A stretch of 46,027 bases of DNA from the IMG/VR virus record IMGVR_UViG_3300042541_000829, positions 1 to 46,027 of that record; one strand, given 5' to 3'. The DNA comes from a virus. The position numbers and the translations under genes are program-made. This document shows positions 31,793-40,648 of the stretch, in pieces (position 1 is the stretch's first letter; each line of letters begins with the position of its first letter). The notes beneath the pieces were generated by a model, which had not been told where the DNA came from, searched no databases, and saw only the letters and a list, made by a program, of their open reading frames with translations.

Positions 31793-33061
31793 TTATTCTA
31801 TCTTGCCAAATCCCGACCAACGAGTTCCGCCTAGACATACCCAACCTATAAATGCGCCAGGTTGTGGCGATTCATTCCAATAAATCTGACCAAGTTGGCC
31901 TTCGGTATTGGGTACACCGCGTGTTGAAGACATAGGTACTTCACCAATTGATAGTTTTTGTATCTTAGTCGAGCCGTCTGTGTTTAACACAACGTTTTCT
32001 TTGTTGTTACTGCCCAGTATAAGTGATTGATTTCTGCTGGTACCTATATATCCAACGTCTTGACGTCGTTTGGTTACTAGCATTTCAACTTCTTCATCCC
32101 ATACTACAAATGTAGCACTAGGATCCATAGTATTAACACCGACACGATTGCTGGTCACATACAAAGTGTCAACTAATAACGTTTCACCCGTTGTGGTTAG
32201 ATCTCGTACTATACCCAATCGTTGTAGGTTACTGTCTGTAATGTGATAACCTAACTGACTGCCTTTGAGTATTTCCTTGCCGCCTTGAGTTAATCGATCT
32301 AGGTCAATGCCTGTTTCTCTAATCTTTTGATGTACAGTAGAACTAAAACCTTCAAACAGTTCAGCATTTAGACTTTCACGCACCTTTTCTGTACTGTAGG
32401 CCACTAGCTTGCCAAATACAGCACTGTCTGTGGGGATATCACCTTTGACCACAAGGTCACCGTCTACAGTCAATGTGCCTTTAATACTTGCGCTTGGCGC
32501 AAATAAAGCAGTTTCAAATGCTACACCGTGATCTAGTATAGTCATTTGAACAAAGGTAGCACGGTCTTCAATACCGGTACTACCAAAGTTTTCAATGATA
32601 CCACCTTTGACATTGTCTCCGCTTAGGCCAAAACCCGCAAAGTTTATACTACCGTGTGGAATACTTGCTACTGGAAATGCGCCTGACGTTACTAATCCTA
32701 CCAGTTTACTTTCTATCACTGATCCAACTACAGTACGCACATCTACACTGGCTATCTGTCGACTAATTTCTGTTGAGATTTGATTGTTTGCTGTAACTAC
32801 TAACGTTTTGCCCAATTGATCAGCTAGATCTTTAACTACACGATCAATGTGAGCCTGTGCTACACCTTGGAAGTTGTACTGTGCTATGTTTTTGTCTATA
32901 TACTGTGTTACCAGTCCTTTAACTATGGTGTTAAATTCTTCGCTAGCTAGTTTACTAACTACTTCGTTAGACAATTTAGTTCGTAGGTCATCTTCAATAG
33001 ATGCTTTAATGCCGTCTATTAGGGAGGCCACGATTGGTTGTAGTTGTTGATTGATATCCAT
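31793..33061 (-). CDS. fibre-like structural protein
   Basis: A 422-residue protein. The first 130 residues are a long coiled-coil or helical part (QQLQPIVASLIDGIKASIED and following Ile/Val heptads). The middle has beta-helix repeats (GTLTVDGDLVVKGD). The end matches a fibre-tip pattern (GQIYWNESPQPGAFIGW, then WSGFGKIE). This looks like a baseplate or tail-fibre needle. It stands apart from the virion block, next to small-molecule enzymes, and the preceding gene is a methyltransferase-like protein. A structural role is likely; attachment to the virion is inferred. Confidence 0.75.
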   Translation of the reverse strand: MDINQQLQPIVASLIDGIKASIEDDLRTKLSNEVVSKLASEEFNTIVKGLVTQYIDKNIAQYNFQGVAQAHIDRVVKDLADQLGKTLVVTANNQISTEISRQIASVDVRTVVGSVIESKLVGLVTSGAFPVASIPHGSINFAGFGLSGDNVKGGIIENFGSTGIEDRATFVQMTILDHGVAFETALFAPSASIKGTLTVDGDLVVKGDIPTDSAVFGKLVAYSTEKVRESLNAELFEGFSSTVHQKIRETGIDLDRLTQGGKEILKGSQLGYHITDSNLQRLGIVRDLTTTGETLLVDTLYVTSNRVGVNTMDPSATFVVWDEEVEMLVTKRRQDVGYIGTSRNQSLILGSNNKENVVLNTDGSTKIQKLSIGEVPMSSTRGVPNTEGQLGQIYWNESPQPGAFIGWVCLGGTRWSGFGKIE

Positions 33062-33085
33062 AAATTCTCGAATGTTTAGCTTAGA

Positions 33086-33817
33086 TTAAAAGCTAATTGA
33101 AATCACATGTTCATAATTTTTCTTAATTAAACTCTTGTACATTAAATTTTTATGTACGTAAAATTCTTTAGCACCAGCATCGATACTAAATTTAGCCATT
33201 TGTTTAAAAAACATATTACGTCTGTTGTAGGGACCGTAGGTTATACAATTAGCTCCTTCTAACTCGTATAAGGTAGTTTTCCAAACATTTCTGTCTGCGT
33301 AGTCATGATCGTGATATTCTACAAATAACCTACTATCTTTGCCACGGCGTATAGCCAGTGGCTGACTAAATTCTCTATCTTTAAAATCTTGATTCTTATA
33401 GTCACGTAGTGTAGTGACTATGGCAGTACGAGCAAGATTAGATAATTTTTGTATGTTGGCTAGTTGCTCGCTTTCTGAGCTAACAAAGGTAAAATATTCA
33501 TCCACTGCCACTACCCAATCAAACTGTTTAGTATACTGTCCAAGATCGTCTTTATCAATATATGTGTATTTAATGCCTAGATCTGTTAGATATTTTTTTA
33601 TTGGATCTGAAATAGCTGTAACTGATATTTGCTTAAATGAACTGGCTTGTATTAATGGACTAAAACCGTAGAACAACACATTAGCAGGTGTTGAGTTATA
33701 GTGCTGGGCAATTGATTTAAGAATCTCTTGCTTGCGCTCAATCACTTCTTGGCTTTTTGGGTTGAACGTTAATGCGGTCACTGATGCTTCTGTGTATCTA
33801 GTAAAGTCTTGCGCCAT
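33086..33817 (-). CDS. unknown protein, possibly methyltransferase-like
   Basis: A 243-residue protein. Near residue 45 it has NVLFYGFSP, then strands and helices resembling a Rossmann-type fold (ISVTAISDPIKKYLTDLGIKYTY, then FDWVVAVDEYF, then RTAIVTTLRDYKNQ). The order could be a degenerate SAM-methyltransferase; the DxG motif is not clear. The C-terminal half is basic and aromatic (KNLMYKSLIKKNYEHVIS). No firm family. It lies between the fibre-like gene and the amidinotransferase. Confidence 0.55.
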   Translation of the reverse strand: MAQDFTRYTEASVTALTFNPKSQEVIERKQEILKSIAQHYNSTPANVLFYGFSPLIQASSFKQISVTAISDPIKKYLTDLGIKYTYIDKDDLGQYTKQFDWVVAVDEYFTFVSSESEQLANIQKLSNLARTAIVTTLRDYKNQDFKDREFSQPLAIRRGKDSRLFVEYHDHDYADRNVWKTTLYELEGANCITYGPYNRRNMFFKQMAKFSIDAGAKEFYVHKNLMYKSLIKKNYEHVISISF

Positions 33818-33848
33818 ATGGTATCCAATTGTTACAAATATTTAGCGA

Positions 33849-34763
33849 TTATTCTCTAATTAGGTCTAAAGTAACACAGTGGAATCCACCGCCCAGCGTT
33901 CTACTATGGCGCATCTGTAGGGGTATAACAGTAAATCCAGCACGTTCTAGGTCTTCTATTAGTGTATATTGTTGTCTATCAACAATAACTGTTTTAGGAT
34001 CAACACTTAACATATTCATGCCAATCCACTTACTAGCATAAGGATACTCATGAAAACTTTGTGCTTCTACATCAGTAACCCATAGCTTAGTCCAGCCATC
34101 AAAGGATTTTGGGCAGTTTGTTGGTGTAACACGACTAGCATTTAATACTACAAACCCATCGCGCAATGGGCAGATAGTACTGTCAATATGTACACCAGCA
34201 TAGAAGTTTACTAGTTCAATAGTAATGTCAGGTAGTTGCTTACACAACCAATCGTAGGCGGCACGGTTACCGCTATCGCTTTCTAGGTATAACCAAGTAT
34301 TGCCTAATCGGCATACATTAGCAGCATCCATAGTCATACCCTGCCCACGTGGCATATTGTGTACTACACGTGCGGCATCTAACACATAGTCTAATGTAGC
34401 GATTTCTTGATCGCGGCAAGGATACATCATAGCAGGATCAATTACTCTATCACCTGCGATTAATAATCTATCACGTGGGCAATAGTTATACATACCATTG
34501 AGCTCAACAAAGTTCATAGCATTTGGGCGGAATACTTCTATACCTAATTTAGTCAGTACGCCAGCAAGCTCATCTAGGTCTTCGTTGGCTTCATCAACAA
34601 TCCACTGTGGTACTGCTCCACTAGGTACCGGTGTTTCTTTCCATAAGGTCTTTAAATGTTCTTGACTGAATACAGGATCATTGCTGGGCCAATTGGCATG
34701 TGTTGCTGAACCTACTACTACGCTTTTTAATTTGCCCCATTCATTATTACTACTTAATTTCAT
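33849..34763 (-). CDS. amidinotransferase (glycine amidinotransferase/DDAH fold)
   Basis: A 304-residue protein of the arginine-deiminase superfamily. YCPRDRLLIAGD and MTMDAANVCRLGN form the substrate loop, AGVHIDSTICPL carries the catalytic His192/Asp194, and RTLGGGFHCVTLD carries the nucleophile Cys296. The order and length fit glycine or inosamine amidinotransferases, which move an amidino group from arginine to an amine. The amine acceptor is unknown. It is one of a set of small-molecule enzymes around 24.6-38.3 kb. AGAGACAT is the ribosome site. Confidence 0.87.
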   Translation of the reverse strand: MKLSSNNEWGKLKSVVVGSATHANWPSNDPVFSQEHLKTLWKETPVPSGAVPQWIVDEANEDLDELAGVLTKLGIEVFRPNAMNFVELNGMYNYCPRDRLLIAGDRVIDPAMMYPCRDQEIATLDYVLDAARVVHNMPRGQGMTMDAANVCRLGNTWLYLESDSGNRAAYDWLCKQLPDITIELVNFYAGVHIDSTICPLRDGFVVLNASRVTPTNCPKSFDGWTKLWVTDVEAQSFHEYPYASKWIGMNMLSVDPKTVIVDRQQYTLIEDLERAGFTVIPLQMRHSRTLGGGFHCVTLDLIRE

Positions 34764-34774
34764 ATGTCTCTTTG

Positions 34775-34781
34775 ATAAATA
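34775..34781 (+). promoter_or_regulatory. T4-like late promoter motif ATAAATA
   Basis: GATAAATAAT before the plus-strand GIY-YIG gene; 61 bases to its ATG. Confidence 0.4.
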
Positions 34782-34841
34782 ATAGTACCAGTCGCGATAT
34801 TGGCGTATCCACTGGCCCTAACATAAAGGAACTATGTCAGC

Positions 34842-35372
34842 ATGTGTATTTATTTGTATGTAAAGACCCATCTTAAAACTGGATTAAAATACCTAGGAAA
34901 AACTACAGCAAAGAACCCTCACGCTTATCCTGGAAGCGGTATTTACTGGAAATCACACCTAAAAGTTCATGGATATAATTATTCAACAGAAATTCTTAAA
35001 GAATGTCAAAACATTGATGAGTTTAAGTACTGGGGAGAATACTATAGCAAACTATGGAATGTTGTTGCTAGCAACGAGTGGGCAAATCTTAAAGAAGAAT
35101 CAGGCGATGGTGGCGACCCAGGAAAAGTAGGAAGAGCTAAAATAAGTAAAACTTTGTCTGGCAGAACATTAAGCGAAGAAACTCGAAAAAAATTAAGTGA
35201 TGTTAAGAAAGGCAAAAAACAAAAGAAATGTTCGGAGCAAGGCCGAACAAATATTAAAGCCGCAAATCAAGGTAAAAATATTGGCAGGGTTTTGTCTGAA
35301 GAAACTAAAGCTAAAATACGAGCATCAAACAAAGCAACCTGGGCTAAAACTCATCCTACAAATGACCAGTAA
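34842..35372 (+). CDS. GIY-YIG homing endonuclease
   Basis: A 176-residue protein starting CIYLYVKTHLKTGLKYLGKT, the GIY-YIG catalytic N-terminus in which YLYV and YLGKT replace the classic letters, then YPGSGIYWKSHLKVHG with the conserved Arg/Lys and Glu positions. Residues 100-170 contain NUMOD3-type repeats (GRTLSEETRKKLSDVKKGKK, GRVLSEETKAKI) that bind DNA. It is a freestanding Seg-like homing nuclease on the plus strand. Its end overlaps the convergent oxygenase gene by 17 bases. AAAGGA lies before an ATG at 34834 that opens only a nine-codon frame; the ATG at 34842 is the usable start. Confidence 0.9.
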   Translation: MCIYLYVKTHLKTGLKYLGKTTAKNPHAYPGSGIYWKSHLKVHGYNYSTEILKECQNIDEFKYWGEYYSKLWNVVASNEWANLKEESGDGGDPGKVGRAKISKTLSGRTLSEETRKKLSDVKKGKKQKKCSEQGRTNIKAANQGKNIGRVLSEETKAKIRASNKATWAKTHPTNDQ

Positions 35373-35859
35373 TTTGTAATGTATATCTGGGAGTCAATCC
35401 CATGTTTGCTGCCATATGCGGGGTATCGTAACACCATACTACCACATCGCCTGCTTTCCATTTGGTAACAGGTTCATTGTCTATTTCTAAATAGTGCCCA
35501 CTGGCCCAATCCTCTAGAAAAACTATAGCACGATGTACAGTATGTTCTCGACCCTTAAGGTCAAACAACTCTATGTATCGTTTGTAGGTATCTTGGTGAA
35601 CTGGTAATATGGTACCACTGCTCATACGATAGTAACTTGTGCCTATGTCCTGCCAGCCAAGCCGCTTAAAGTATTTAACAAACATTGCGTTCCAAACTGG
35701 TTGAGGTCTGCGCATATCGCACATAGCACCAGTGAACTTACCTGGATATCCCTGCTCCATCCACTGTGCTATATCATTAGGATTATTAAATGCTTCTACA
35801 GCATAATCCAACTGCTTAAAGCTATCATCCCAAAACGGCTCTATGTTAAATCTGTCCAC
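35356..35859 (-). CDS. Fe(II)/2-oxoglutarate oxygenase
   Basis: A 167-residue double-stranded beta-helix protein. The iron ligands are visible: His88 and Asp90 in LPVHQDTY and His148 in TPHMAANMG. Arg158 in PRYTLQITG is the 2-oxoglutarate-binding residue. RAIVFLEDWASGHYLEID forms the core strands. Such proteins hydroxylate amino acids, sugars, nucleobases or proteins. It overlaps the UDP-sugar dehydrogenase gene by 14 bases and is coupled with it. A tail-fibre or sugar target is possible; substrate unknown. Confidence 0.85.
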   Translation of the reverse strand: MDRFNIEPFWDDSFKQLDYAVEAFNNPNDIAQWMEQGYPGKFTGAMCDMRRPQPVWNAMFVKYFKRLGWQDIGTSYYRMSSGTILPVHQDTYKRYIELFDLKGREHTVHRAIVFLEDWASGHYLEIDNEPVTKWKAGDVVVWCYDTPHMAANMGLTPRYTLQITGHL

Positions 35860-37084
35860 GAGTGTTTCCGTAGTGGATGACCTTGTAGTTTAGGTCATTG
35901 AATGATCGCCAAGGGTCTACAATAATACTGTTTGGCCCGGGTTTAAAATACATTTCTGATGCGGCGTTATTGCCTGTGTATCCATAGGTAACTTGTCTGT
36001 TGTGTGCTAGTAATATAATAGCGTCTGTACCATCTGCTACATGGTCACCTGTTAGTGGGTCAGCATACATATAGGTAACTCTTACATCTTCTAGATAGTG
36101 ACCGATTAATAAACTGTAACTACCATCTAACATATCTATGTCAGGCTTGTAAGCCTTACCGTGAATCACAATAGGTAATTGGTAATCGTCGGATAGGTCT
36201 GTTAGATACATAGCTAGGTTATCTGCTTGTTTTTCACGAGCATTCATAATAGTATCAAAAATGTCGTAGCCTAGATTTAATTCCTGTGCTAGATAACGTA
36301 GAGCAATGTTATCTCTAGGATGACAAGGTCCAGCATCACCCATGCCTGCTGTCATATACTTGCCGCTGATAATTCGAATGGTACTATTAACTAGAGCATC
36401 TGTAACTATGTCAACATTGATATTACCTTGGCGCATGGCCACGTCTTGTATCATATTAACCAGACCAACTTTAGCACTGATGAATGTATTATAAAATATT
36501 TTAATACATTCTGCTTCGTCCCAGGTACCAATGGCATAGCGTGGATTGTTTGCCATAAGTGGTCTGTAGAAATCTTGTAGTAAACCAGCATCACCAGTTA
36601 GGCTACCGTCTTCTGTACCTATGATAACCATCTCTGGATTGACCATATCCCAAGCAACACTGCCCATGGCAATCAAATATGGATTGTAGATAAAGCGTGC
36701 GTTAGTAATATGCCGGCGTAGTTCTCTACGTGTTGTACCTGGTAGTACAGTACTAATTAAAACTACAAGTTGGTCCTGTGTGACGTATTGATTAATGTCA
36801 GCTAATACTTGATTGACAATAGTGTAGTCAAAGTCTTTGTTTGCCAAGTGAGTAATAGGTTGGCTACCATCATAGATGGGATCATGTGGAGTTTGTACTG
36901 CTACAAAGATAACATCTTTGTCTTTGACTGCGCCTTCTAACGTATCAGATATTACGATCTTACTACTAGTACGTGGGTAAATATCATAGCCGGTAACAGC
37001 ATATTTTTCTGCCATTACTTCAGCACAAGGAAGACCTAGTTTGCCAATACCTATGAAACCTACTGTTTTTAATTGATTACTCAT
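35846..37084 (-). CDS. UDP-glucose/GDP-mannose dehydrogenase family protein
   Basis: A 412-residue two-Rossmann-domain enzyme. NAD-binding GFIGIGKLGLP (residues 9-19), a TP segment (VQTPHDP), STVLPGTTRR, KIFYNTFISAKVGLVN with the usual Lys/Asn, and GPCHPRD with catalytic Cys254. Family members oxidise the C6 hydroxyl of UDP-sugars to the uronic acid in two steps. The N-terminal and C-terminal halves are complete. The start lies one base from the divergent gene at 37086, leaving no room for separate leaders. It probably makes an activated uronic acid for the neighbouring glycosyltransferase-like protein. Confidence 0.9.
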   Translation of the reverse strand: MSNQLKTVGFIGIGKLGLPCAEVMAEKYAVTGYDIYPRTSSKIVISDTLEGAVKDKDVIFVAVQTPHDPIYDGSQPITHLANKDFDYTIVNQVLADINQYVTQDQLVVLISTVLPGTTRRELRRHITNARFIYNPYLIAMGSVAWDMVNPEMVIIGTEDGSLTGDAGLLQDFYRPLMANNPRYAIGTWDEAECIKIFYNTFISAKVGLVNMIQDVAMRQGNINVDIVTDALVNSTIRIISGKYMTAGMGDAGPCHPRDNIALRYLAQELNLGYDIFDTIMNAREKQADNLAMYLTDLSDDYQLPIVIHGKAYKPDIDMLDGSYSLLIGHYLEDVRVTYMYADPLTGDHVADGTDAIILLAHNRQVTYGYTGNNAASEMYFKPGPNSIIVDPWRSFNDLNYKVIHYGNTRGQI

Positions 37085-37085
37085 A

Positions 37086-38324
37086 ATGCTCCAAATTGAT
37101 CACGTTTACGAATTTTTACACAAAGAATTGTTTTATGATTTTGAGTTCTGGTCTTGTAAAAACGGAGTTGTTAAAACAGACAACGTCGACATCAATGATG
37201 TATCAGTATTTACGCCAGCACACAGCTACACTAAAAAAATATTCTTCTACGATCAAGAGCCTTTTGTGCCAAAATTACACACACCCTATACCGGTATGTT
37301 TACTTGGCAAAATAATGTATCGTTAGAGCGAACAATATCATTAAATGAGCGAGGTAAGATTCCGTACGGAATGTACATTAACCCGTTACAGGTAGCATCG
37401 TTTGTTAACGATCCTACTACTTATAATAAACAGAGTATATTATCAACTAGTGAACATTCAGAATACCTTACTAATTTTGCCAGCAATAATAACCTAACGT
37501 TGTTATATTACTTCTTCCACGGCTACGCAGCCTTAGATTGGTATCGCGGGTACTACGCATTGAACTACAGCAAAGTCGTAGATAAGACTTATGAATATGA
37601 CTATGTTAGCTATAATAGAATCATTGACAATGATCGTAGTTATAGGATTTATTTTGTTAGTTTGCTTAATGAACTAGGATTACTCAACTATGGACAGGTT
37701 AGTTTTGGTGTCACTGACTATGAAAGTAACTGGCAAGATGAAACAAGTGACGTTGACAGCAAGTTAAGTGAGTCGGCTAAATTACATATTGAACAACACC
37801 TAACTGGTATTAATAAACTAGTAATAGACCGTGCTGACATTCATGGCAGTGCCAGCGCAGATATCCCAAGAGAGCCCGATGCGTTTTGGCATATAGTAAC
37901 AGAAACTGTGTTCTATTACGATAAGCTACACTTAACCGAAAAGATATTTAAACCTATTGTCAGCAAACAACCATTTATGCTGTTAGCGGCTCCAGGTAAT
38001 TTAGCCTACTTACGAAGTTATGGATTTAAAACCTTTGACAGTGTGATAGATGAAGGCTACGACCTTATACAAGATAATGACCTACGTACCAAGGCAGTAG
38101 TTGAACAACTCAATTGGTACTGTAACTTAAGTGGTGATCGTAAACAACAAATAATTAAACAGCTTGAACCAATTATTGAATATAATTTTAATCACTTTTA
38201 TACCACGTTTAAACACACTATCACACAAGAGTTATTGACTAACGTACAAAAACTGTTTAAGGAATTGGACTATTCCGATAGTCACATAAACTATAATACT
38301 ATATACAAAGTATTAACTGCTTAA
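37086..38324 (+). CDS. possible glycosyltransferase
   Basis: A 412-residue protein with an acidic, aromatic N-terminus. It has the block YYDKLHLTEKIFKPIVSKQP (about residues 277-296), then FMLLAAPGNLAYLRSYGFKT and FDSVIDEGYD, a pattern shared by fucosyltransferase-like (GT10-type) and related phage and giant-virus glycosyltransferases. The nucleotide-sugar donor is unknown; a UDP-sugar from the adjacent dehydrogenase would fit. Divergent from that gene with one base between starts. Assignment rests on one conserved block. Confidence 0.6.
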   Translation: MLQIDHVYEFLHKELFYDFEFWSCKNGVVKTDNVDINDVSVFTPAHSYTKKIFFYDQEPFVPKLHTPYTGMFTWQNNVSLERTISLNERGKIPYGMYINPLQVASFVNDPTTYNKQSILSTSEHSEYLTNFASNNNLTLLYYFFHGYAALDWYRGYYALNYSKVVDKTYEYDYVSYNRIIDNDRSYRIYFVSLLNELGLLNYGQVSFGVTDYESNWQDETSDVDSKLSESAKLHIEQHLTGINKLVIDRADIHGSASADIPREPDAFWHIVTETVFYYDKLHLTEKIFKPIVSKQPFMLLAAPGNLAYLRSYGFKTFDSVIDEGYDLIQDNDLRTKAVVEQLNWYCNLSGDRKQQIIKQLEPIIEYNFNHFYTTFKHTITQELLTNVQKLFKELDYSDSHINYNTIYKVLTA

Positions 38325-38384
38325 TATCAGATCTGCTACTAGTATACTGATCTGTTGTTAAATAATTATAGAAGGAGATTTTCA

Positions 38385-38759
38385 ATGATTAAATTTATCA
38401 AAAACTTGTTAGGCTTTGGTTCTACAGAATCTAACACGCCAAAAGAAACTGTTAAAGAAATTTTAACACCACCAAGTAAAGCAAAAGCGCCGGAGGCTAT
38501 TTACATTCCGCCAGCTAAACCTATTAATAAGGTACGGGCTATTACTGACCCTAACCCCGACGCAGTTAAGGCAGCTACGGCTCCAAAACCAGCTAACAAA
38601 AAACGTCGTCCTTATCGTGGCAACAAGGTTAACGCAGGTAGCGTTAAACCGGCAGTAACAGAAGGCAAAACTAAAGGTGGTAATAATGCTGTTAAACCAG
38701 CTCAGGTTGCTAAGTCTAAGCCAGTGGCACCTAAAACACCAGTAGCTAAAAAGAAGTAA
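38385..38759 (+). CDS. basic Lys/Ala/Pro-rich protein with amphipathic N-terminus
   Basis: A 124-residue protein starting MIKFIKNLLGFGSTES (amphipathic membrane-binding helix) and then an unstructured basic body with many Lys, Pro and Ala (AKAPEAIYIPPAKPINKV, ANKKRRPYRGNK, ending PVAKKK). The composition resembles histone-H1-like or nucleoid-associated tails. An upstream in-frame ATG (38355) is rejected because AGAAGGAG, a strong ribosome site, precedes ATG 38385. Possible DNA- or membrane-binding packaging or host-takeover protein. A terminator follows. Confidence 0.7.
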   Translation: MIKFIKNLLGFGSTESNTPKETVKEILTPPSKAKAPEAIYIPPAKPINKVRAITDPNPDAVKAATAPKPANKKRRPYRGNKVNAGSVKPAVTEGKTKGGNNAVKPAQVAKSKPVAPKTPVAKKK

Positions 38760-38774
38760 TTAGTAATTAAAAAC

Positions 38775-38797
38775 AAGCACCTTAGGGTGCTTTTTTT
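38775..38797 (+). terminator. rho-independent terminator
   Basis: AAGCACC-TTAG-GGTGCTT followed by T5 on plus, after the basic protein. Confidence 0.88.
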
Positions 38798-38809
38798 ATG
38801 ACCTGTGCC

Positions 38810-38816
38810 ATAAATA
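38810..38816 (+). promoter_or_regulatory. T4-like late promoter motif ATAAATA
   Basis: CATAAATAC 37 bases before the holin-like ATG at 38854; it starts the plus-strand membrane cassette. Confidence 0.5.
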
Positions 38817-38853
38817 CTTGTATAACAATAAGAAGTTTTTCAAGGAGCATGAC

Positions 38854-39135
38854 ATGGGCGATATCTTCAAACTCATCGGAGACCTAGGGTTTCCTGTAGC
38901 AATGGCATTAGCCGGCGGCTATTTCGTTTATCTTACAATCAAACTACTATTACAGGGCGTGCTAGGCAGTATCAAAGGCATGGCCGGTATCATCACAGCA
39001 TTAGACAATCGCGTTAAAACAATGAATCATGATGTTATACGTATTGATACCGTAGTATCTAATGCGTTAGGGCTACGTCCAGATGTAGACCGTATTAGTC
39101 GTGCTGATGGTAAAAATGACGCTCGGAGAGATTAA
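38854..39135 (+). CDS. holin-like small membrane protein (paralogue 1)
   Basis: A 93-residue protein from ATG at 38854 (AAGGAG, six bases before). The start MGDIFKLIGDLGFPVAMALA is followed by a membrane helix (GGYFVYLTIKLLLQGVLG) and a helical tail (ALDNRVKTMNHDVIRIDTV). The GFPVAMA pattern resembles YvrJ/BhlA holin-like proteins. The gene at 41253 has the same start and order, so they are paralogues flanking a lipase and an HNH gene. Upstream in-frame ATG at 38818 is excluded. Holin function is inferred. Confidence 0.72.
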   Translation: MGDIFKLIGDLGFPVAMALAGGYFVYLTIKLLLQGVLGSIKGMAGIITALDNRVKTMNHDVIRIDTVVSNALGLRPDVDRISRADGKNDARRD

Positions 39136-39299
39136 TGTTTGAACCTACTAAATTAGAACAATGGTACAATAATTTACCAGCACACACAAAAGCATACCTA
39201 AAAAAACAAGCAGTATGGCATGACATAGACATGTTTAAGGCTTTTGCTGTTGGTGTGTTTTTTGGAATACTTATAGGAGTAGTATTATGTCTGCAATAA
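39135..39299 (+). CDS. 54-residue membrane-anchored protein
   Basis: ATG at 39135 overlaps the preceding stop by one base, with GGAGAG as ribosome site. The product has a soluble N-terminus (FEPTKLEQWYNNLPAHTKAY) and one membrane helix at the end (FAVGVFFGILIGVVLCL). It overlaps the lipase start by 13 bases. Size and C-tail anchor resemble spanin- or holin-accessory proteins. No family recognised. Confidence 0.65.
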   Translation: MFEPTKLEQWYNNLPAHTKAYLKKQAVWHDIDMFKAFAVGVFFGILIGVVLCLQ

Positions 39300-40063
39300 A
39301 CATGCGAGCGTTTCCGGAACAAGCCTGGCTATTTGCTAAAATTAGCGAACTAGCTTACTTGGATGAAAAAGAAGGTAAAGCGGCATTTAAAGAACTTGGG
39401 TTTAAATCAACCCTGATAGATATTAAAGGTAGTCAAGCGTACTGGCTAGAAAACAAAACTGATCTAGTTATTGCCTGTCGTGGTACACAGCCTACAGAGT
39501 TTGCTGATATTGCCAGTGACTTAAAAGCTCGCCCGGTAAAAAGCGACTCGGGTGTAAAATGGATCCATCGTGGATTTAAAGAAAGTGTAGATAACATTTG
39601 GCCTAAACTAAAAGACCTAGCCGACGATCATGGTAAGACACGTACAGTATGGTGTACTGGACACAGTCTAGGAGCCGCAATGGCCACATTAGTTGCGTAT
39701 CGTCTACAACACGCAGAGGACTGCCCTAGTCCACAGGCTTTGTTTACCTATGGTAGTCCAAAAGTAGGCACTAAAAATTACATTAACAAAATTGAAGCAA
39801 CAGGTGTACTACATTTCCGATTCGTCAACAATGCTGATATCGTAGCACGTGTTCCGCCCTGGCCATACAAACACTTTGGTGGTATGTACTATATGAATCA
39901 CTATGGTCACTTACGTGCCCCAACAGCATGGCAGGTTACTAAAGACGTTTGGCGTGGATTCTTAGTAGGACTTAAACGTCGAGAAATTAACTTCTTTACT
40001 AACCACAGTATTACACGCTATGCGGCTATATTAGAGCGTTGGAAGAATGGAGATAATGGATAA
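39287..40063 (+). CDS. class 3 lipase (alpha/beta hydrolase)
   Basis: A 258-residue enzyme with the GHSLG nucleophile elbow (Ser127), the acid NADIVARVPP (Asp184) and FFTNHSITRY (His240), and IACRGTQPTEFADI, which forms the oxyanion region of Lipase_3. No signal peptide, so it would act inside the cell or need holin-like leakage to reach membrane lipids. It sits between small membrane proteins, so lysis or membrane-lipid attack is plausible. It overlaps the 54-residue gene and the next gene by one base. Confidence 0.88.
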   Translation: MSAINMRAFPEQAWLFAKISELAYLDEKEGKAAFKELGFKSTLIDIKGSQAYWLENKTDLVIACRGTQPTEFADIASDLKARPVKSDSGVKWIHRGFKESVDNIWPKLKDLADDHGKTRTVWCTGHSLGAAMATLVAYRLQHAEDCPSPQALFTYGSPKVGTKNYINKIEATGVLHFRFVNNADIVARVPPWPYKHFGGMYYMNHYGHLRAPTAWQVTKDVWRGFLVGLKRREINFFTNHSITRYAAILERWKNGDNG

Positions 40064-40620
40064 TGGCTTTACATGATACAGTAATTAAAATGGTAACACG
40101 TCAAAAGAAAGACGGTGTCGAGGAAGACGTTTCAGCAACTGAAAAGTTAATTAAATCAAAAGCTGGTCTAGTTATTAACATCTTTGCGGCATTGTTAGCA
40201 TTCAACATGTGGCTACAAGGTAGTTTAAACAGTAAGGTAATGAACAACACTATACAGGCCAATGACATTTGGGCTTTTTACCAAGCCAAGAGTATTAAAC
40301 AAACGCAATACGAATTAGCCGCGGCACAAACAACTAATGCTGCCCTGGCTGAAAAGTTTACTGCTAAAGCAAAGTCATATGAACTAGGTGAAGAAGGCAA
40401 ACCAGCACTATTCAAACAGGCCAAAGCATTAGAAGCGGATCGTGACCATTATAAACAACAATTACCGTGGGTAGGTTATGCTTCAACGGCATATCAACTA
40501 AGCATTGTATTATTGTCAGCTAGTATCTTAAGTGTTAGCATGGCCTTGTTTTGGGGTAGTTTTGTTATGGCAGGCGCTGGCATATTCTTAATGTTACAAG
40601 GGATTTTATTATGGATGTAG
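40063..40620 (+). CDS. DUF4337-like membrane protein
   Basis: A 185-residue protein with a membrane helix near residues 34-52 (GLVINIFAALLAFNMW), the DUF4337 block NTIQANDIWAFYQAKSIKQT, a Gln/Ala/Lys-rich helical middle, and two more membrane helices near the end (STAYQLSIVLLSASIL and SMALFWGSFVMAGAG). DUF4337 proteins are inner-membrane proteins of unknown function. It overlaps the lipase end by one base, so the two may work together at the membrane. Confidence 0.8.
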   Translation: MALHDTVIKMVTRQKKDGVEEDVSATEKLIKSKAGLVINIFAALLAFNMWLQGSLNSKVMNNTIQANDIWAFYQAKSIKQTQYELAAAQTTNAALAEKFTAKAKSYELGEEGKPALFKQAKALEADRDHYKQQLPWVGYASTAYQLSIVLLSASILSVSMALFWGSFVMAGAGIFLMLQGILLWM

Positions 40621-40648
40621 TAGATTAAGCCATTTCCAAACATAGATG

